DNA from: Vibrio sp. CB1-14
Lineage (GTDB): Bacteria > Pseudomonadota > Gammaproteobacteria > Enterobacterales > Vibrionaceae
Direction of reading: 5' to 3'
Length of the DNA: 64,000 bases
Assembly (NCBI RefSeq): GCF_040412085.2
Contig: NZ_CP115920.1
Span: 2,046,001 to 2,110,000 of the forward strand
Part shown: positions 44,613 to 53,745 of the stretch, piece by piece
Layout of the letters: each line of letters begins with the position of its first letter
Position numbering within the stretch: position 1 is the stretch's first letter
Notes under the pieces: model-generated
Seen by the model: only the letters and a program-made list of their open reading frames with translations
What the model was told of the DNA's origin: nothing
Databases searched by the model: none
Position numbers and translations under genes: made by a program

Positions 44613-46370
44613 ATGGCGCATCAGCTAAAGCGGCTTGTCCCCCTTGTGACCTTATTTACTTCCCTCTCGGCTTTCGCAAATTCTCAAGCCACAGATGCAT
44701 TTGCTCCAGAAATCGCCACTGGTTTAGACAAGAAATCACTCGTCGTCAGTCAAGATTGGATGGTGACAGCCGCGAACCCCACAGCAACTAATGCAGGTGC
44801 TAAGGTGCTTGAACAAGGTGGCAACGCCATTGATGCGATGGTCGCCATTCAACTTATGCTCGGGCTTGTTGAGCCTCAATCGAGCGGCATTGGTGGCGGG
44901 TCTTTTTTGGTGTATTGGGATAGCAAACAATCAAAGCTAACTACTTATGATGGCCGAGAAACGGCGCCAGCTGCCGTCGATGGCGATCTATTTATTGGCG
45001 AAGATGGCAAACCGATGGGCTTTTTTGACGCCGTCGTTGGTGGTCGATCGGTGGGCACGCCTGGCACCGTAAAACTACTCTGGGACGTACATCAGAAATA
45101 CGGTAAGTTGGATTGGAACCAAATCATCGAACCTATTGCAGAGCAAGCAGAACAAGGCTTCGTGATTAGTGCCCGACTCGCCAAACTGATAGCAAATGAT
45201 GTTACCTTTCTTGGCAAGCATCCTGATACTGCTCGCTATTTCTTGCAAAGTGACGGCTCACCGAAAATGGAAGGCACGCTACTCAAGAACCCACAATATG
45301 CAGAAACTCTGCGACTCATGGCGGCTAAAGGTAGTGATGGCTTCTACAAAGGCGCCGTGGCCGAATCTATGATTAATGCTGTTAAAAGTCAGTCGAAGAC
45401 CAATCCTGGGCTGTTAACGCACGACGATCTAACTCGCTATCAAGTTGCTGAGCGCAGCGCAGTCTGTGCACCTTATAAACAGTTCGATATTTGTGGAATG
45501 GGTCCACCGAGTAGTGGCGCATTGACACTCGGACAAATTATGATGCTCACCGAACCACATAAGCTCGATAGACTCGGCAGTGACAACCCGGTGAGTTGGC
45601 AGATTTTAGCCGACGCTTCAAGGCTCGCCTTTGCTGACCGTGGTTTATTTATGGCGGACAGCGATTTTGTTGATGTGCCTGTAGCGGGCTTACTTGATTC
45701 CAACTATATGCGCTCACGCAGCGAACTCATTACACCAAACCGTGCGTTGGGATCAGTGGCAGCCGGTACTCCACCTTCTGTTAATACAAGCAGCCTTTCG
45801 GCCGATCAAAGTCTTGAGCTACCTTCAACGACTCACTTTAATGTGGTCGATAGCGAAGGCAATGTAGTATCGATAACATCTTCCATCGAGAATGTGTTTG
45901 GTTCACGAGTCATGGCTAGCGGCTTTCTGCTCAACAATGAACTTACCGATTTTTCATTCGTGGCCGAAAGCAACGGCAAACCCGTTGCCAATCGCGTAGA
46001 GCCTAACAAACGACCTCGCTCATCAATGGCACCCACTATTGTCATGGAGCAAGGAAAGCCTTACATGGCCATTGGCTCACCGGGCGGAAGCCGCATCATA
46101 GGCTATGTCGCTCAAACTCTGATAGCGCATTTAGATTGGGGGATGACTATTCAACAAGCGATAGATCAACCGAGAATGATCAATCGATTTGGTGAAATGG
46201 ATATTGAAGTCAATACACCGCTGGCAGAGTACGCACAGCAGTTTGAGAAGATGGGCTTTAAAGTTAAAGCTCGTGAACTCAACTCAGGTTTGCACGCGAT
46301 TAGGATTACTTCTGAGGGGCTTGAGGGAGCGGCCGATCCGCGAAGAGAAGGTATCGCTGTCGGGAAATGA
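44613..46370 (+). CDS. ggt: gamma-glutamyltransferase
   Basis: A 585-aa periplasmic enzyme made as a precursor. It has a signal peptide (VPLVTLFTSLSAFA, cleavage near residue 22), the large-subunit motif QSSGIGGGSFLVYWD, and the autocleavage nucleophile Thr at about residue 406 (LPSTTHFNVVD), then RSSMAPTIV and the GSPGGSRIIGYV loop of the small subunit. It hydrolyses or transpeptidates glutathione and gamma-glutamyl compounds. AAGGA lies upstream of the ATG. Single-gene unit. Confidence 0.95.
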   Translation: MAHQLKRLVPLVTLFTSLSAFANSQATDAFAPEIATGLDKKSLVVSQDWMVTAANPTATNAGAKVLEQGGNAIDAMVAIQLMLGLVEPQSSGIGGGSFLVYWDSKQSKLTTYDGRETAPAAVDGDLFIGEDGKPMGFFDAVVGGRSVGTPGTVKLLWDVHQKYGKLDWNQIIEPIAEQAEQGFVISARLAKLIANDVTFLGKHPDTARYFLQSDGSPKMEGTLLKNPQYAETLRLMAAKGSDGFYKGAVAESMINAVKSQSKTNPGLLTHDDLTRYQVAERSAVCAPYKQFDICGMGPPSSGALTLGQIMMLTEPHKLDRLGSDNPVSWQILADASRLAFADRGLFMADSDFVDVPVAGLLDSNYMRSRSELITPNRALGSVAAGTPPSVNTSSLSADQSLELPSTTHFNVVDSEGNVVSITSSIENVFGSRVMASGFLLNNELTDFSFVAESNGKPVANRVEPNKRPRSSMAPTIVMEQGKPYMAIGSPGGSRIIGYVAQTLIAHLDWGMTIQQAIDQPRMINRFGEMDIEVNTPLAEYAQQFEKMGFKVKARELNSGLHAIRITSEGLEGAADPRREGIAVGK

Positions 46371-46386
46371 TGTATTGAGCGTTATG

Positions 46387-46920
46387 TTAAGGCGTTAACA
46401 AGCATTCGAACTGAGCTAGATGCAATGTTCTACCATTGACTCGCACTGGTTCAGTTCGTTCCGAGACTCTGTTGAAACCTGACTTTTCTAATACTCGTGC
46501 CGACGCAGGATTGTTAGTCGCGGCTTTCGCATAGACAAGCTGCACACCGTAATCTTTATGAAGAAGTTGCATCACTCTAGCAACCGCAAAAGAAGCGACG
46601 CCTTGTTGTTGGTAGTCTTCCGCTACTCGATAGCCTAACTCACACTCTCTAGAAGCGCACGCTCTATGAGTGGACTCCCCTGCAGTCAGTTGGGTCGCAT
46701 TTATCCGCGCAATAATTTTGTCCGAGTCAACAACAACAAAAAATAGACTGGTTTCCTGCTCATGTTCGTCAAGTAGTCCTTGCTGAGCCTGACAGAACGA
46801 AACGAAATTAGAGTAGCTAGCAGGCCTTGCTGGAACAAACTGTTCAAACCAGGCTTTGTTCTCTTGTTCAAAATCGAACAACGCATCGAAATGCTGTGTA
46901 TTGAGTCGCTCTACATCCAT
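46387..46920 (-). CDS. GNAT acetyltransferase (RimJ/RimL-like)
   Basis: A 177-aa protein from the ATG at 46920 (GGAG 8 nt upstream). The GNAT core shows ARINATQL, the acetyl-CoA loop region ELGYRVAEDYQQQGVASFAV and NPASARVLEKSGF, the pattern of RimJ/RimL-type N-acetyltransferases. The substrate is unknown. It is convergent with ggt, 16 bp apart. Confidence 0.85.
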   Translation of the reverse strand: MDVERLNTQHFDALFDFEQENKAWFEQFVPARPASYSNFVSFCQAQQGLLDEHEQETSLFFVVVDSDKIIARINATQLTAGESTHRACASRECELGYRVAEDYQQQGVASFAVARVMQLLHKDYGVQLVYAKAATNNPASARVLEKSGFNRVSERTEPVRVNGRTLHLAQFECLLTP

Positions 46921-46972
46921 TTCTGCTACTCCACATCTCAATAAGCGCTAATAGCACCTTGGCTTCGTTTTT

Positions 46973-47311
46973 TTAGCTGGCTTTTTTAACGAACTTAGCG
47001 GTGATCATCATTTCACCCGCACCGTCAACTTTGCAATCCAGCTGATGGTCTTTGCCCTCAACGATACGCCTTACCACCGCTTTGGTGCCGATTTTTAACA
47101 CCAGCGAGCTACCTTTGACTTTCAAATCTTTGGCTAACGTGACACGGTCACCTTCTTCAAGCTTTGTGCCGTTCGCATCTTTGATGTTCAGTTCACTATC
47201 CTCTGCAAGCTCTACAGGATTCCACTCATGAGCACATTCAGGACAAATCAATTGGTTTTGGTCTTGATAGACATATTCAGACTGGCAATTTGGACAAGGA
47301 GGCAACGACAT
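46973..47311 (-). CDS. yjdM: YjdM/PhnA-type zinc-ribbon protein
   Basis: A 112-aa protein with an N-terminal zinc ribbon (Cys6, Cys9, Cys23, Cys26: [19 protein letters not shown]) and a C-terminal SH3-like domain ([18 protein letters not shown]). The whole length matches the YjdM (formerly PhnA) family, which despite its old name is not a phosphonoacetate hydrolase. Function remains unclear. Single-gene unit near the divergent peroxiredoxin. Confidence 0.92.
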   Translation of the reverse strand: MSLPPCPNCQSEYVYQDQNQLICPECAHEWNPVELAEDSELNIKDANGTKLEEGDRVTLAKDLKVKGSSLVLKIGTKAVVRRIVEGKDHQLDCKVDGAGEMMITAKFVKKAS

Positions 47312-47558
47312 AACTTCATCAATTCTTTAGCAAATAATGCGGGGCATTCTGCCTTATTACCAGTTACCTGTCGACCTTCTCCCCCTATCAAGCAACTCAG
47401 AAAGAATAGCTCCAACAGCTATTTTCTATTGGAACCGGATCCGCTTCACAGTTATCGCGTACCAAGTCTGGTGTGACGAACTACACTGGATTCAGCTTCG
47501 TACTCTATATAGCCCCTGCGGGGAACTATCGTTAGAACAAACAACAAGGAACCACGTT

Positions 47559-48032
47559 ATGATTCAACAAGGTCAAACATTACCCGCCTCGACGCTAAGT
47601 GAACTCACATCTGATGGCATGGTTAACCATGAAGTAGAAACCCTATTTAAAGATAAGAAAGTCGTTTTATTTGCCGTTCCGGGTGCGTTTACACCAACCT
47701 GTTCGGAAGCGCATTTACCAGGATTTATTGTTCTAGCTGATAAATTAAAAGAGAAAGGCGTGGATTTAATTTGCTGCGTTTCAGTTAATGACGCGTTTGT
47801 GATGAAGGCATGGGGCGACTCCCAAAATGCCAGTGAACTGATGATGCTCGCTGATGGCGATGGCGCATTCACCAAAGCCATTGGCCTAGATATGGATACC
47901 GCTTCGTTTGGTGGAGTCCGCTCTCAGCGCTACGCAATGATTGTTGATAACGGTGTGGTAACCCAACTTAATGTCGAAGCACCGAGCCAGTTTGAAGTCA
48001 GCACCGCCGAGGCTATTCTAAAAGCGCTTTAA
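47559..48032 (+). CDS. peroxiredoxin (Prx5-like)
   Basis: A 157-aa thiol peroxidase. The peroxidatic Cys48 lies in VPGAFTPTCSEAHLPG, the Prx5 signature, and CVSVNDAFVMKAWG and GVRSQRYAMIVDNG follow. It reduces hydrogen peroxide or organic peroxides using glutathione or thioredoxin. I start at 47559 (AAGGA upstream) although the frame opens at 47337; the extra 74 residues have no domain character. No fused glutaredoxin is present. Confidence 0.93.
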   Translation: MIQQGQTLPASTLSELTSDGMVNHEVETLFKDKKVVLFAVPGAFTPTCSEAHLPGFIVLADKLKEKGVDLICCVSVNDAFVMKAWGDSQNASELMMLADGDGAFTKAIGLDMDTASFGGVRSQRYAMIVDNGVVTQLNVEAPSQFEVSTAEAILKAL

Positions 48033-48044
48033 TCCTAACATGCA

Positions 48045-48085
48045 CATGATGGTGAGCCTCCTACCAAGGGATGCTCACCATCATG
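48045..48085. repeat. 13-bp perfect hairpin between convergent genes
   Basis: CATGATGGTGAGC / GCTCACCATCATG with a 15-nt loop, just after the peroxiredoxin stop and overlapping the end of the 49-aa ORF. No T-run follows on either strand, so its role as a terminator is unsure. Confidence 0.5.
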
Positions 48086-48210
48086 GCAATTAAGACACCC
48101 GCCGAAAAGCTCGGCCAATGAAATCGACTATCTTGGGCTTTGTAGTACTCTCGGTGAATCTCTTCTTGAAACGTTTTTATCGCGAGTGTTTTATCGTAGT
48201 TGTTTTGCAT
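48061..48210 (-). CDS. possible 49-aa small membrane protein
   Basis: ATG to TAG encodes 49 residues: a charged N-terminal half (NNYDKTLAIKTFQEEIHREY) and a hydrophobic C-terminal segment (FSAGVLIAMMVSIPW) that could be a tail anchor. GGGCAGG lies a few bases before the ATG. It fills a gap of about 250 bp that otherwise holds no gene. Not recognised. Confidence 0.5.
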   Translation of the reverse strand: MQNNYDKTLAIKTFQEEIHREYYKAQDSRFHWPSFSAGVLIAMMVSIPW

Positions 48211-48279
48211 AGCCTGCCCTCTTTAGTTTCCCTAGATACGGGCTAAGCGTAAAACCTAAAGTTATATTGAGGTCAATAA

Positions 48280-48834
48280 CTAATTTTCATTCATGTTGCC
48301 TGTGATCACCTTAAGCTGCGACCACTTTGTCAGCCATTGTTTTTCTTCGACTCGTTGCAGAAAAATGCTTCTGTCTCTTTTGGGATTGTGAGTAATCTGG
48401 CCAAAGAGAAGCGTTTCAAAACCAAATGCAGCGATACATTCAAACTCATTCTCAGCAAGCTTTCTTATGCCTACTGCCGTCTCTTTTTCCGGCCAGAAAC
48501 TCATCGCATGTAATGTGCTTGTGTAAGGGCCATCACCGTTTCTTTGGTGCATTAAAGCTTGGTTGCGAACTTGCCATTCAAGTTGCGGCATCGCTGTAGA
48601 AAGCTGATGCTGATAATCAAGGTAAGCGTTGGGATTGGACTCACGTTCGTCAAAATAGATAACGTCGATATCATTGAGAGGCGTTGCAACAGGCTTATTA
48701 TGTAAATGATCCCAAACTAGATTTCTTAAAAATCCAGCGGCGACATAACACTGAGGCAAATCTAGCCTACGGACTTGCTCTAATACCGACAGTCTTATCG
48801 GATCTTGCTTAATAAGATCAAGTATTTGCTGCAT
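48280..48834 (-). CDS. nucleotidyltransferase family protein
   Basis: A 184-aa protein of the DUF925 nucleotidyltransferase-like group. AAGFLRNLVWDHLH and the acidic pair in LNDIDVIYFD (about residues 55-64) fit the nucleotidyltransferase active site. The end is Trp/Lys-rich (KQWLTKWSQLK). Substrate unknown. It begins the run of minus-strand accessory genes. Confidence 0.85.
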   Translation of the reverse strand: MQQILDLIKQDPIRLSVLEQVRRLDLPQCYVAAGFLRNLVWDHLHNKPVATPLNDIDVIYFDERESNPNAYLDYQHQLSTAMPQLEWQVRNQALMHQRNGDGPYTSTLHAMSFWPEKETAVGIRKLAENEFECIAAFGFETLLFGQITHNPKRDRSIFLQRVEEKQWLTKWSQLKVITGNMNEN

Positions 48835-48863
48835 TGAGTAGTCCTAGCATGTGACGGAGCGCG

Positions 48864-49469
48864 CTATTGTTTCACCACAAGTAAAACTCCGCAAGAAGCG
48901 AAAATGCCACTAGAGAGTTTACTCAAACAGCGACTTGAGCGCCTACTTTTCAGTTGATCACGCATTGCGGTAGCAAAGCCAGCATAAAATGTCAGCACGC
49001 CACCCACAGCGAACATCGAAAGCATATAGATAGTGGCACTATCAACGATTGTTAGCGAACTAAGATCAACGAATGCAGGAAGAAAGCCCATGTAAAATAA
49101 AATGGCTTTGGGGTTGGAAAGCGTCATCACTAAGCCTGTCAACACACTGGAACCTGACCCCTCTGCACCACTTTGCTCAGTATTAGGATTCGAATGCCAA
49201 ACCTTCCATGCCATCCATATTAGGTAGGACGCTCCAATATACTTCAAAATTGCAGCGAACTCGCCTAAGAGTGAGGCTAATGTCGTTAGCCCAAGTAGCG
49301 CCAAACTAATCAAGACTATGTCCGCGATAATCACACCGACTACCACCAGCACCCCTTGTGCCATGCCACTCGACAAACTCCTAGAGACGACAGCTAAAAC
49401 ACTAGGCCCCGGAATGGCGGCGGAAAGTGCCAAAGCTAAAAAAAGAGCGAATGATGAAGCGAGTGTCAT
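48864..49469 (-). CDS. LysE/RhtB-family exporter
   Basis: A 201-aa inner-membrane protein with six predicted helices. Family marks are AAIPGPSVLAVVSRSLSSG near residue 20 and TLSNPKAILFYMGFLPAFV near 115. LysE/RhtB proteins export amino acids or derivatives. It overlaps the DinB gene upstream by 4 bp (ATGA), so the two are co-translated; the link in function is unknown. Confidence 0.92.
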   Translation of the reverse strand: MTLASSFALFLALALSAAIPGPSVLAVVSRSLSSGMAQGVLVVVGVIIADIVLISLALLGLTTLASLLGEFAAILKYIGASYLIWMAWKVWHSNPNTEQSGAEGSGSSVLTGLVMTLSNPKAILFYMGFLPAFVDLSSLTIVDSATIYMLSMFAVGGVLTFYAGFATAMRDQLKSRRSSRCLSKLSSGIFASCGVLLVVKQ

Positions 49470-50005
49470 AATACCGTCTCCGGAACAATCATCGGCAAAT
49501 CAGTACAACCAAAATCTAAGCCTATTTGACTCAATAAACAGGTAAGTTGGCCTCTATGATGAGTTTGATGATTAAAGATATGCTGGCAAAACTGAGCGAC
49601 TGTTCGCTCCATCAGTACGCCTTCTGTCGTGGTGTAGCGAACAAGTCGTTGGCAAGATTCATGCGTAAGCTGACGAGTGACATCGATATAAATGTCATCG
49701 ACAGTGCTTCTTAAAGATTTTAAATGTTCGATATCTTTCACAAAGGTATCGTGGATCGATTTGGATGTAGGGAGATTGGCTAGCCTATCCTCCGCGACAT
49801 CAACACACTGGTTGGCGACCAAGCGTTGTAACATGATCAGATCACCAAACAATATGTGGTTCCAATGCGCCATAATCGACGTAAAAAATGCACCGCGATC
49901 TTGGTGAAGCTCTTCATTACTCAGAGTTTCGCATACTTTTATCAGTTGCTGATTCATTCGCTGGTTGTACAGCGCCAACACTCTAAAGTTAGCTGCAATA
50001 TCCAT
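49466..50005 (-). CDS. DinB-family four-helix protein
   Basis: A 179-aa protein with the DinB/YfiT metal-site layout. His residues sit in FFTSIMAHWNHILFGD near residue 47 and in the HIFNHQTHHRGQLTCLL motif near 145. Such proteins include thiol-dependent transferases, though many remain uncharacterised. It overlaps the LysE-type exporter gene by 4 bp. Confidence 0.88.
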   Translation of the reverse strand: MDIAANFRVLALYNQRMNQQLIKVCETLSNEELHQDRGAFFTSIMAHWNHILFGDLIMLQRLVANQCVDVAEDRLANLPTSKSIHDTFVKDIEHLKSLRSTVDDIYIDVTRQLTHESCQRLVRYTTTEGVLMERTVAQFCQHIFNHQTHHRGQLTCLLSQIGLDFGCTDLPMIVPETVL

Positions 50006-50029
50006 AGAGCCTCCTTGCTCTTACATAAT

Positions 50030-50632
50030 TCACTGTTGGGTAAGCTCTTGCCCCTGGTAGTACTTTACATCGGCAAGCTCCAGCATAGGCAGATCCTCTG
50101 GGGTATCGCCATAGGCGTAAATTTTGCCAAACTGACTGATATTGAGTGAAGATTTTAGAAACGTCACCTTACGCTCTTCGCTGCAATCCCCTTGAACATA
50201 ACGCCCAGTATAGCGAGCCCCCCTCACCTCTAATTGACTACAGATGAGTTTAACACCCTGTTGTTCACACCAAATCCGAAGATAAGGGTCTAGCGATGCA
50301 GAGACGACAATGACCTCATCACCTTGCTGCTGATGCCAACGGATCTTCTCGACCATTTCAGGTCTTACTACCTTGTTTAAGTACTCATGATTAAAGTGGC
50401 GAGCACAGGCAATCACATCGCTTTCTTTTCGGTGCCAATAGGCAACCTTCGATAAAATGGGGCGCGTTTTGCTCGCGGGCAACCAACCTATTTTGTAAAG
50501 AGCGATCACCGGCCACACTATACTAAGCCCAATGACAATTCGTGACTTGGAAGATGCGTAAAACAAAAAAGCAGTAAACGTATCCTCAGTGGTAATGGTG
50601 CCGTCAAAATCAAATAGTGCTAGATTCGCCAC
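50030..50632 (-). CDS. HAD-IB family phosphatase
   Basis: A 200-aa haloacid dehalogenase-like hydrolase. Motif I FDFDGTITTEDT (nucleophile Asp), motif II VVSAS and motif IV YGDTPEDLPML are intact, and a helical cap lies between, as in phosphoserine phosphatase relatives. A hydrophobic stretch (IVIGLSIVWPVIALY) near residue 35 suggests membrane contact. Two base pairs separate its start from the GNAT gene stop, so the pair is one unit. Confidence 0.9.
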   Translation of the reverse strand: MANLALFDFDGTITTEDTFTAFLFYASSKSRIVIGLSIVWPVIALYKIGWLPASKTRPILSKVAYWHRKESDVIACARHFNHEYLNKVVRPEMVEKIRWHQQQGDEVIVVSASLDPYLRIWCEQQGVKLICSQLEVRGARYTGRYVQGDCSEERKVTFLKSSLNISQFGKIYAYGDTPEDLPMLELADVKYYQGQELTQQ

Positions 50633-50635
50633 TGC

Positions 50636-51049
50636 TCACACCAATCGTTTAGTAAAGTAATGCTTACTGTGATTCGATGGGTAGTTTTCTAACGTCATAT
50701 GACACTGGTATCCATGCTTTTCATAGAACGCTTTTGCTTGAAAACTAAAGGTATCAAGCAACACCGAGTGACATCCCACCTCTTGAGCATGGGATTCGAC
50801 ACGCGATAACAACTCGCTACCAATGCCGGTACCGCGAATCGACGAATCGACCCAGAGAAATTGAATAGACAGCCAATCTCCGATGATTTCTGCAGTGATT
50901 CCGGCCTTCTTCTTCCCCTGCTCAGTGACATAAAACGCGACCTTGTCATGGCGTACTGCACCCAAAAAAGGTCGGTTGTGCTCAACTAGACCTTGCCGTA
51001 TCTCATTAATGTCGGCATCAGTAGGGTCGAGATCGATTTCATAGTTCAT
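50636..51049 (-). CDS. GNAT acetyltransferase
   Basis: A 137-aa GNAT. The acetyl-CoA pocket is visible in LWVDSSIRGTGIGSELLSRVE, followed by VLLDTFSFQAKAFYEKHGY. The ATG at 51049 (weak GGA upstream) yields the usual N-terminus; the frame extends to 51079. Substrate unknown. Directly upstream of the HAD phosphatase gene. Confidence 0.87.
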   Translation of the reverse strand: MNYEIDLDPTDADINEIRQGLVEHNRPFLGAVRHDKVAFYVTEQGKKKAGITAEIIGDWLSIQFLWVDSSIRGTGIGSELLSRVESHAQEVGCHSVLLDTFSFQAKAFYEKHGYQCHMTLENYPSNHSKHYFTKRLV

Positions 51050-51163
51050 AGATGTTCCAATACCTAATGCTTGAGCCAAGCTGGAAAGATTTCATTTTAC
51101 TGGGTCGATGTTAACTTCTGTATTTCATGCCCGTTCAGACTCAAAACAATAATAACAGCACCC

Positions 51164-51625
51164 TCAAGAGTAAACCTCAAAAATAGAATCAATAATGATT
51201 GGTAAATTGCCTCTCAAAGACTGCGCACCAAAGACCGAACGAGCATGAACCCCTTTATCTCCAAACACTTCTGCCATCAAGTCCGAACAGCCATCTAGGA
51301 CTTTAGGGTGTTGTTCAAACGTCTCTGTGGCATTAACAAATCCTTGAAGCTTGACCACTCTGGCAACTCTATCAAGGCTACCCAATTCAAGTTTCACCGC
51401 AGCCAGTATGTCTAGTCCTGTCACCTTCGCAAACTCATATCCTTGCTCAGTCGTATATTCTCGACCGAGTTTACCTTTAGGGACATCATCTAGACCCGCT
51501 ACGGGGCCTTTTCCAGACACATACAAAAGATTGCCAGTACGGACACAGTTACAATAGCTACCCTGAGGATCACTCGCTGTAGGTAGAACAAGTTCGAGCT
51601 CGGCAATTCGACTTTCGATAGACAT
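51164..51625 (-). CDS. RidA/YjgF-YER057c family protein
   Basis: A 153-aa protein related to RidA: LLYVSGKGPV, GRVVKLQGFVN-like beta strands and the end RSVFGAQSLRGNLPIIIDSIFEV. The Arg-containing final region matches the imine-deaminase active-site zone, but the motif differs from canonical RidA, so the substrate is uncertain. AGGAG precedes the ATG. Confidence 0.87.
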   Translation of the reverse strand: MSIESRIAELELVLPTASDPQGSYCNCVRTGNLLYVSGKGPVAGLDDVPKGKLGREYTTEQGYEFAKVTGLDILAAVKLELGSLDRVARVVKLQGFVNATETFEQHPKVLDGCSDLMAEVFGDKGVHARSVFGAQSLRGNLPIIIDSIFEVYS

Positions 51626-51648
51626 AAATTCTCCTTTAAACGCGAAAA

Positions 51649-52212
51649 CTACTCTTGCTTTAAACCAGCTCGTTCCACAATCCCTGACTCAAAACCATCA
51701 ATACTTTGCTGGTTTTTCTTTCGCCAATAATTCTCAATACCGTCAGAGCCGAGTCTATCCGCCCACTTATCCAAGTCATCTCGATCACCCTCATAGTGAT
51801 AGTACGGGACTGACATGCCACAAGATGCCTGAACAAGATCTATATCAACAATGAAGATTTGCCTATTAGAATGACTATGAGGAAATAACGGCGCGTAATC
51901 GCTCCAACGCTCATCATTAATATGAAGCGCTTCTGCTTGCCCGTAAGTTCTCAAAATTAGAGGGGCTCCTTCGAATGCACAAAACATCAGCGTCATACGG
52001 CTATTAAGAAGAACATGAGCGGCAGATTCATTGCCACTTCCTGTTAAATTCAGCCAAGCGATCTGTTTGTTGTTAATGACTCGTAGTGAGTCACCTCCCT
52101 TTGGCGACAAATTTACTGTGCCACTCTCAGCCGCCGTTGCCACAAAATAGATCTTCTGCGACTCAATAAACTCAACGTGCTTTTGTGTTAACTCACTAAA
52201 TTTCTTTCCCAT
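51649..52212 (-). CDS. pyridoxamine 5'-phosphate oxidase-fold protein
   Basis: A 187-aa flavin-reductase-like split-barrel protein. FVATAAESGTVNLSPKGGDSL at the start and RMTLMFCAFEGAPLILRTYG further on match the PNPOx-like group, which binds FMN or F420. The Trp/Lys-rich C-terminus (DKWADRLGSDGIENYWRKKN) is typical of a subgroup of unknown role. It follows an AT-rich 270-bp gap without genes. Confidence 0.87.
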   Translation of the reverse strand: MGKKFSELTQKHVEFIESQKIYFVATAAESGTVNLSPKGGDSLRVINNKQIAWLNLTGSGNESAAHVLLNSRMTLMFCAFEGAPLILRTYGQAEALHINDERWSDYAPLFPHSHSNRQIFIVDIDLVQASCGMSVPYYHYEGDRDDLDKWADRLGSDGIENYWRKKNQQSIDGFESGIVERAGLKQE

Positions 52213-52481
52213 AGATCTTAATTCCCTGTGCCAAACGGATTCCTATTTTCCCCAACTTAACTGATGACACTATCATCGAGTTTAGCTTGGGTTTCTATAT
52301 CCACGTATTCAACCAGTTGAATCAAAAAATGTAACCTTTGATAAGGCTAAATTTTGATCTGCCTCGGGAAGTTAGCAGAAGGTTCAACATGTAATCGAAG
52401 ACATCTTAAATAGGGACATAATTGGCTGACTTACCCAAGGTTAGTCGAACTACTCAGCGCACAATTTATTTAACCTTTGTA

Positions 52482-53048
52482 TTATTGCTGGTTTAAGAAC
52501 ACTTTTCTGCGCCTTACCCAACGCACTGTCGCAACAACCATAAACGAGAGTAAAAAGATCCAGTACAACATTCCGAGCATGCTCTTGGTTACAGTGAACA
52601 TTGACGCGGCCTCGGCCATGAGCGGAGTTACGTCTTCATAGCTCGACAGCATCAACCAAATACTGATGTTTTCTAGGTAGTCGGCAACTGCAGAGAGTAC
52701 AGGCAACATTGCCAACCATTGCCATACGCCATTGGTAATTCCGCATTTCGCAAGAAGCCAGACAAACAAAAGGTAATAAGTCATCGCAAACATTGCCGGA
52801 TAGATCATATCCAGTGCTAGCTGAGTTAAATAGAATGCACGCCCTTCACCGCCAAGTGCGACCAACAAGGTCATAGCTTGATCGTAACTGTAACCCATCG
52901 GTGACATGTCAAATATTGGCAGCCCAGAGGAGTACTCCATTAGTGTGGGTATGGTATAGCCCAGCATTAATGCATAGATCAAATTAGTCACGATTAATAG
53001 AGCGATTATCTGCCTTCCTGATGGCAGTTTTGGTAAATAACGTATCAT
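52482..53048 (-). CDS. multi-pass membrane protein of unknown function
   Basis: A 188-aa protein with about five hydrophobic helices (residues 14-34, 65-95, 98-120, 128-145, 152-178) and a short Arg-rich C-terminus (VRWVRRRK). No catalytic motif. The family is not recognised. About 280 bp without a gene separate it from the zinc-ribbon gene. Confidence 0.75.
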   Translation of the reverse strand: MIRYLPKLPSGRQIIALLIVTNLIYALMLGYTIPTLMEYSSGLPIFDMSPMGYSYDQAMTLLVALGGEGRAFYLTQLALDMIYPAMFAMTYYLLFVWLLAKCGITNGVWQWLAMLPVLSAVADYLENISIWLMLSSYEDVTPLMAEAASMFTVTKSMLGMLYWIFLLSFMVVATVRWVRRRKVFLNQQ

Positions 53049-53331
53049 GGTTCTTTCTTGTTCACCGTATATCTTGACCCCATTTCGAGGTATCTCATGC
53101 GATGCGGATATTCAATCAGTTGACAAGCAAGTTGTAACTACACTAAGTGGGGATTTTTGAAGTGACTCTAGAATAGAGCAAAGATATGCCGTACTCACTA
53201 TCAGAACTTGGGCAATACAGACTTTAGTTGGAAGGATTAAAACTTCTAGGATTATACGAATCTTGTTTATGACGGAGGCGGCAAGTCGTATTGCCACCTC
53301 AAAGAGATCTATGTCGTTATTTCTATAGCGA

Positions 53332-53571
53332 CTATTGAAGTTCTGTCGCTTGATTTTCTACTTTTTTGTTTCCGCAAAAGGTACACGTAAGTACCAGCTC
53401 TTGCTCATCCAGTTTTTTAAGTGCCATATCTGTGTTTTCACCTATTAGCAGAGTCTCAACGACGTACTTCTTTACCCCACCCCAGAATGTATTGGGATAG
53501 TTATCTTTTGCCTCTTGAAGATGCTGTTTATGTTGAGTAACTTGACTGCACTTTTTACAATAGCTTTCCAT
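53332..53571 (-). CDS. small protein with two CxxC pairs
   Basis: A 79-aa protein with YCKKCSQVTQH at the N-terminus and LTCTFCGNKK near the C-terminus, so two CxxC knuckles that probably form one zinc ribbon. The middle is helical. Not recognised beyond that. Single-gene unit with no attC nearby. Confidence 0.7.
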   Translation of the reverse strand: MESYCKKCSQVTQHKQHLQEAKDNYPNTFWGGVKKYVVETLLIGENTDMALKKLDEQELVLTCTFCGNKKVENQATELQ

Positions 53572-53678
53572 ATAGTCCGCCTTTGGTTAATTATCTCGCC
53601 AAGACTAACCAAGCACAGAACTTGTGAAAACACTCAATAATAAATTTTATGCAAAAATGTAACCACAATGTGAAGTAA

Positions 53679-53739
53679 GTAGTCAACACTCCGGCCATTA
53701 ACAAATTTGATAGTTATATATGGCCGGAGAATTGACTAC
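53679..53739. repeat. 61-bp imperfect palindrome
   Basis: Two 20-bp arms (GTAGTCAACACTCCGGCCAT / ATGGCCGGAGAATTGACTAC) pair with two mismatches around a 21-nt loop that includes TTAACAAATTTG. It lies at the 3' end of the gene at 53746. The length is unusual for a terminator and there is no clear T-run. Confidence 0.6.
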
Positions 53740-53745
53740 TATTTG

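Noticed and set aside
53112..53297. 61-codon minus-strand frame in the gap before the membrane protein gene
   Set aside because: It starts at GTG with no usable ribosome site spacing and has no recognisable domain.
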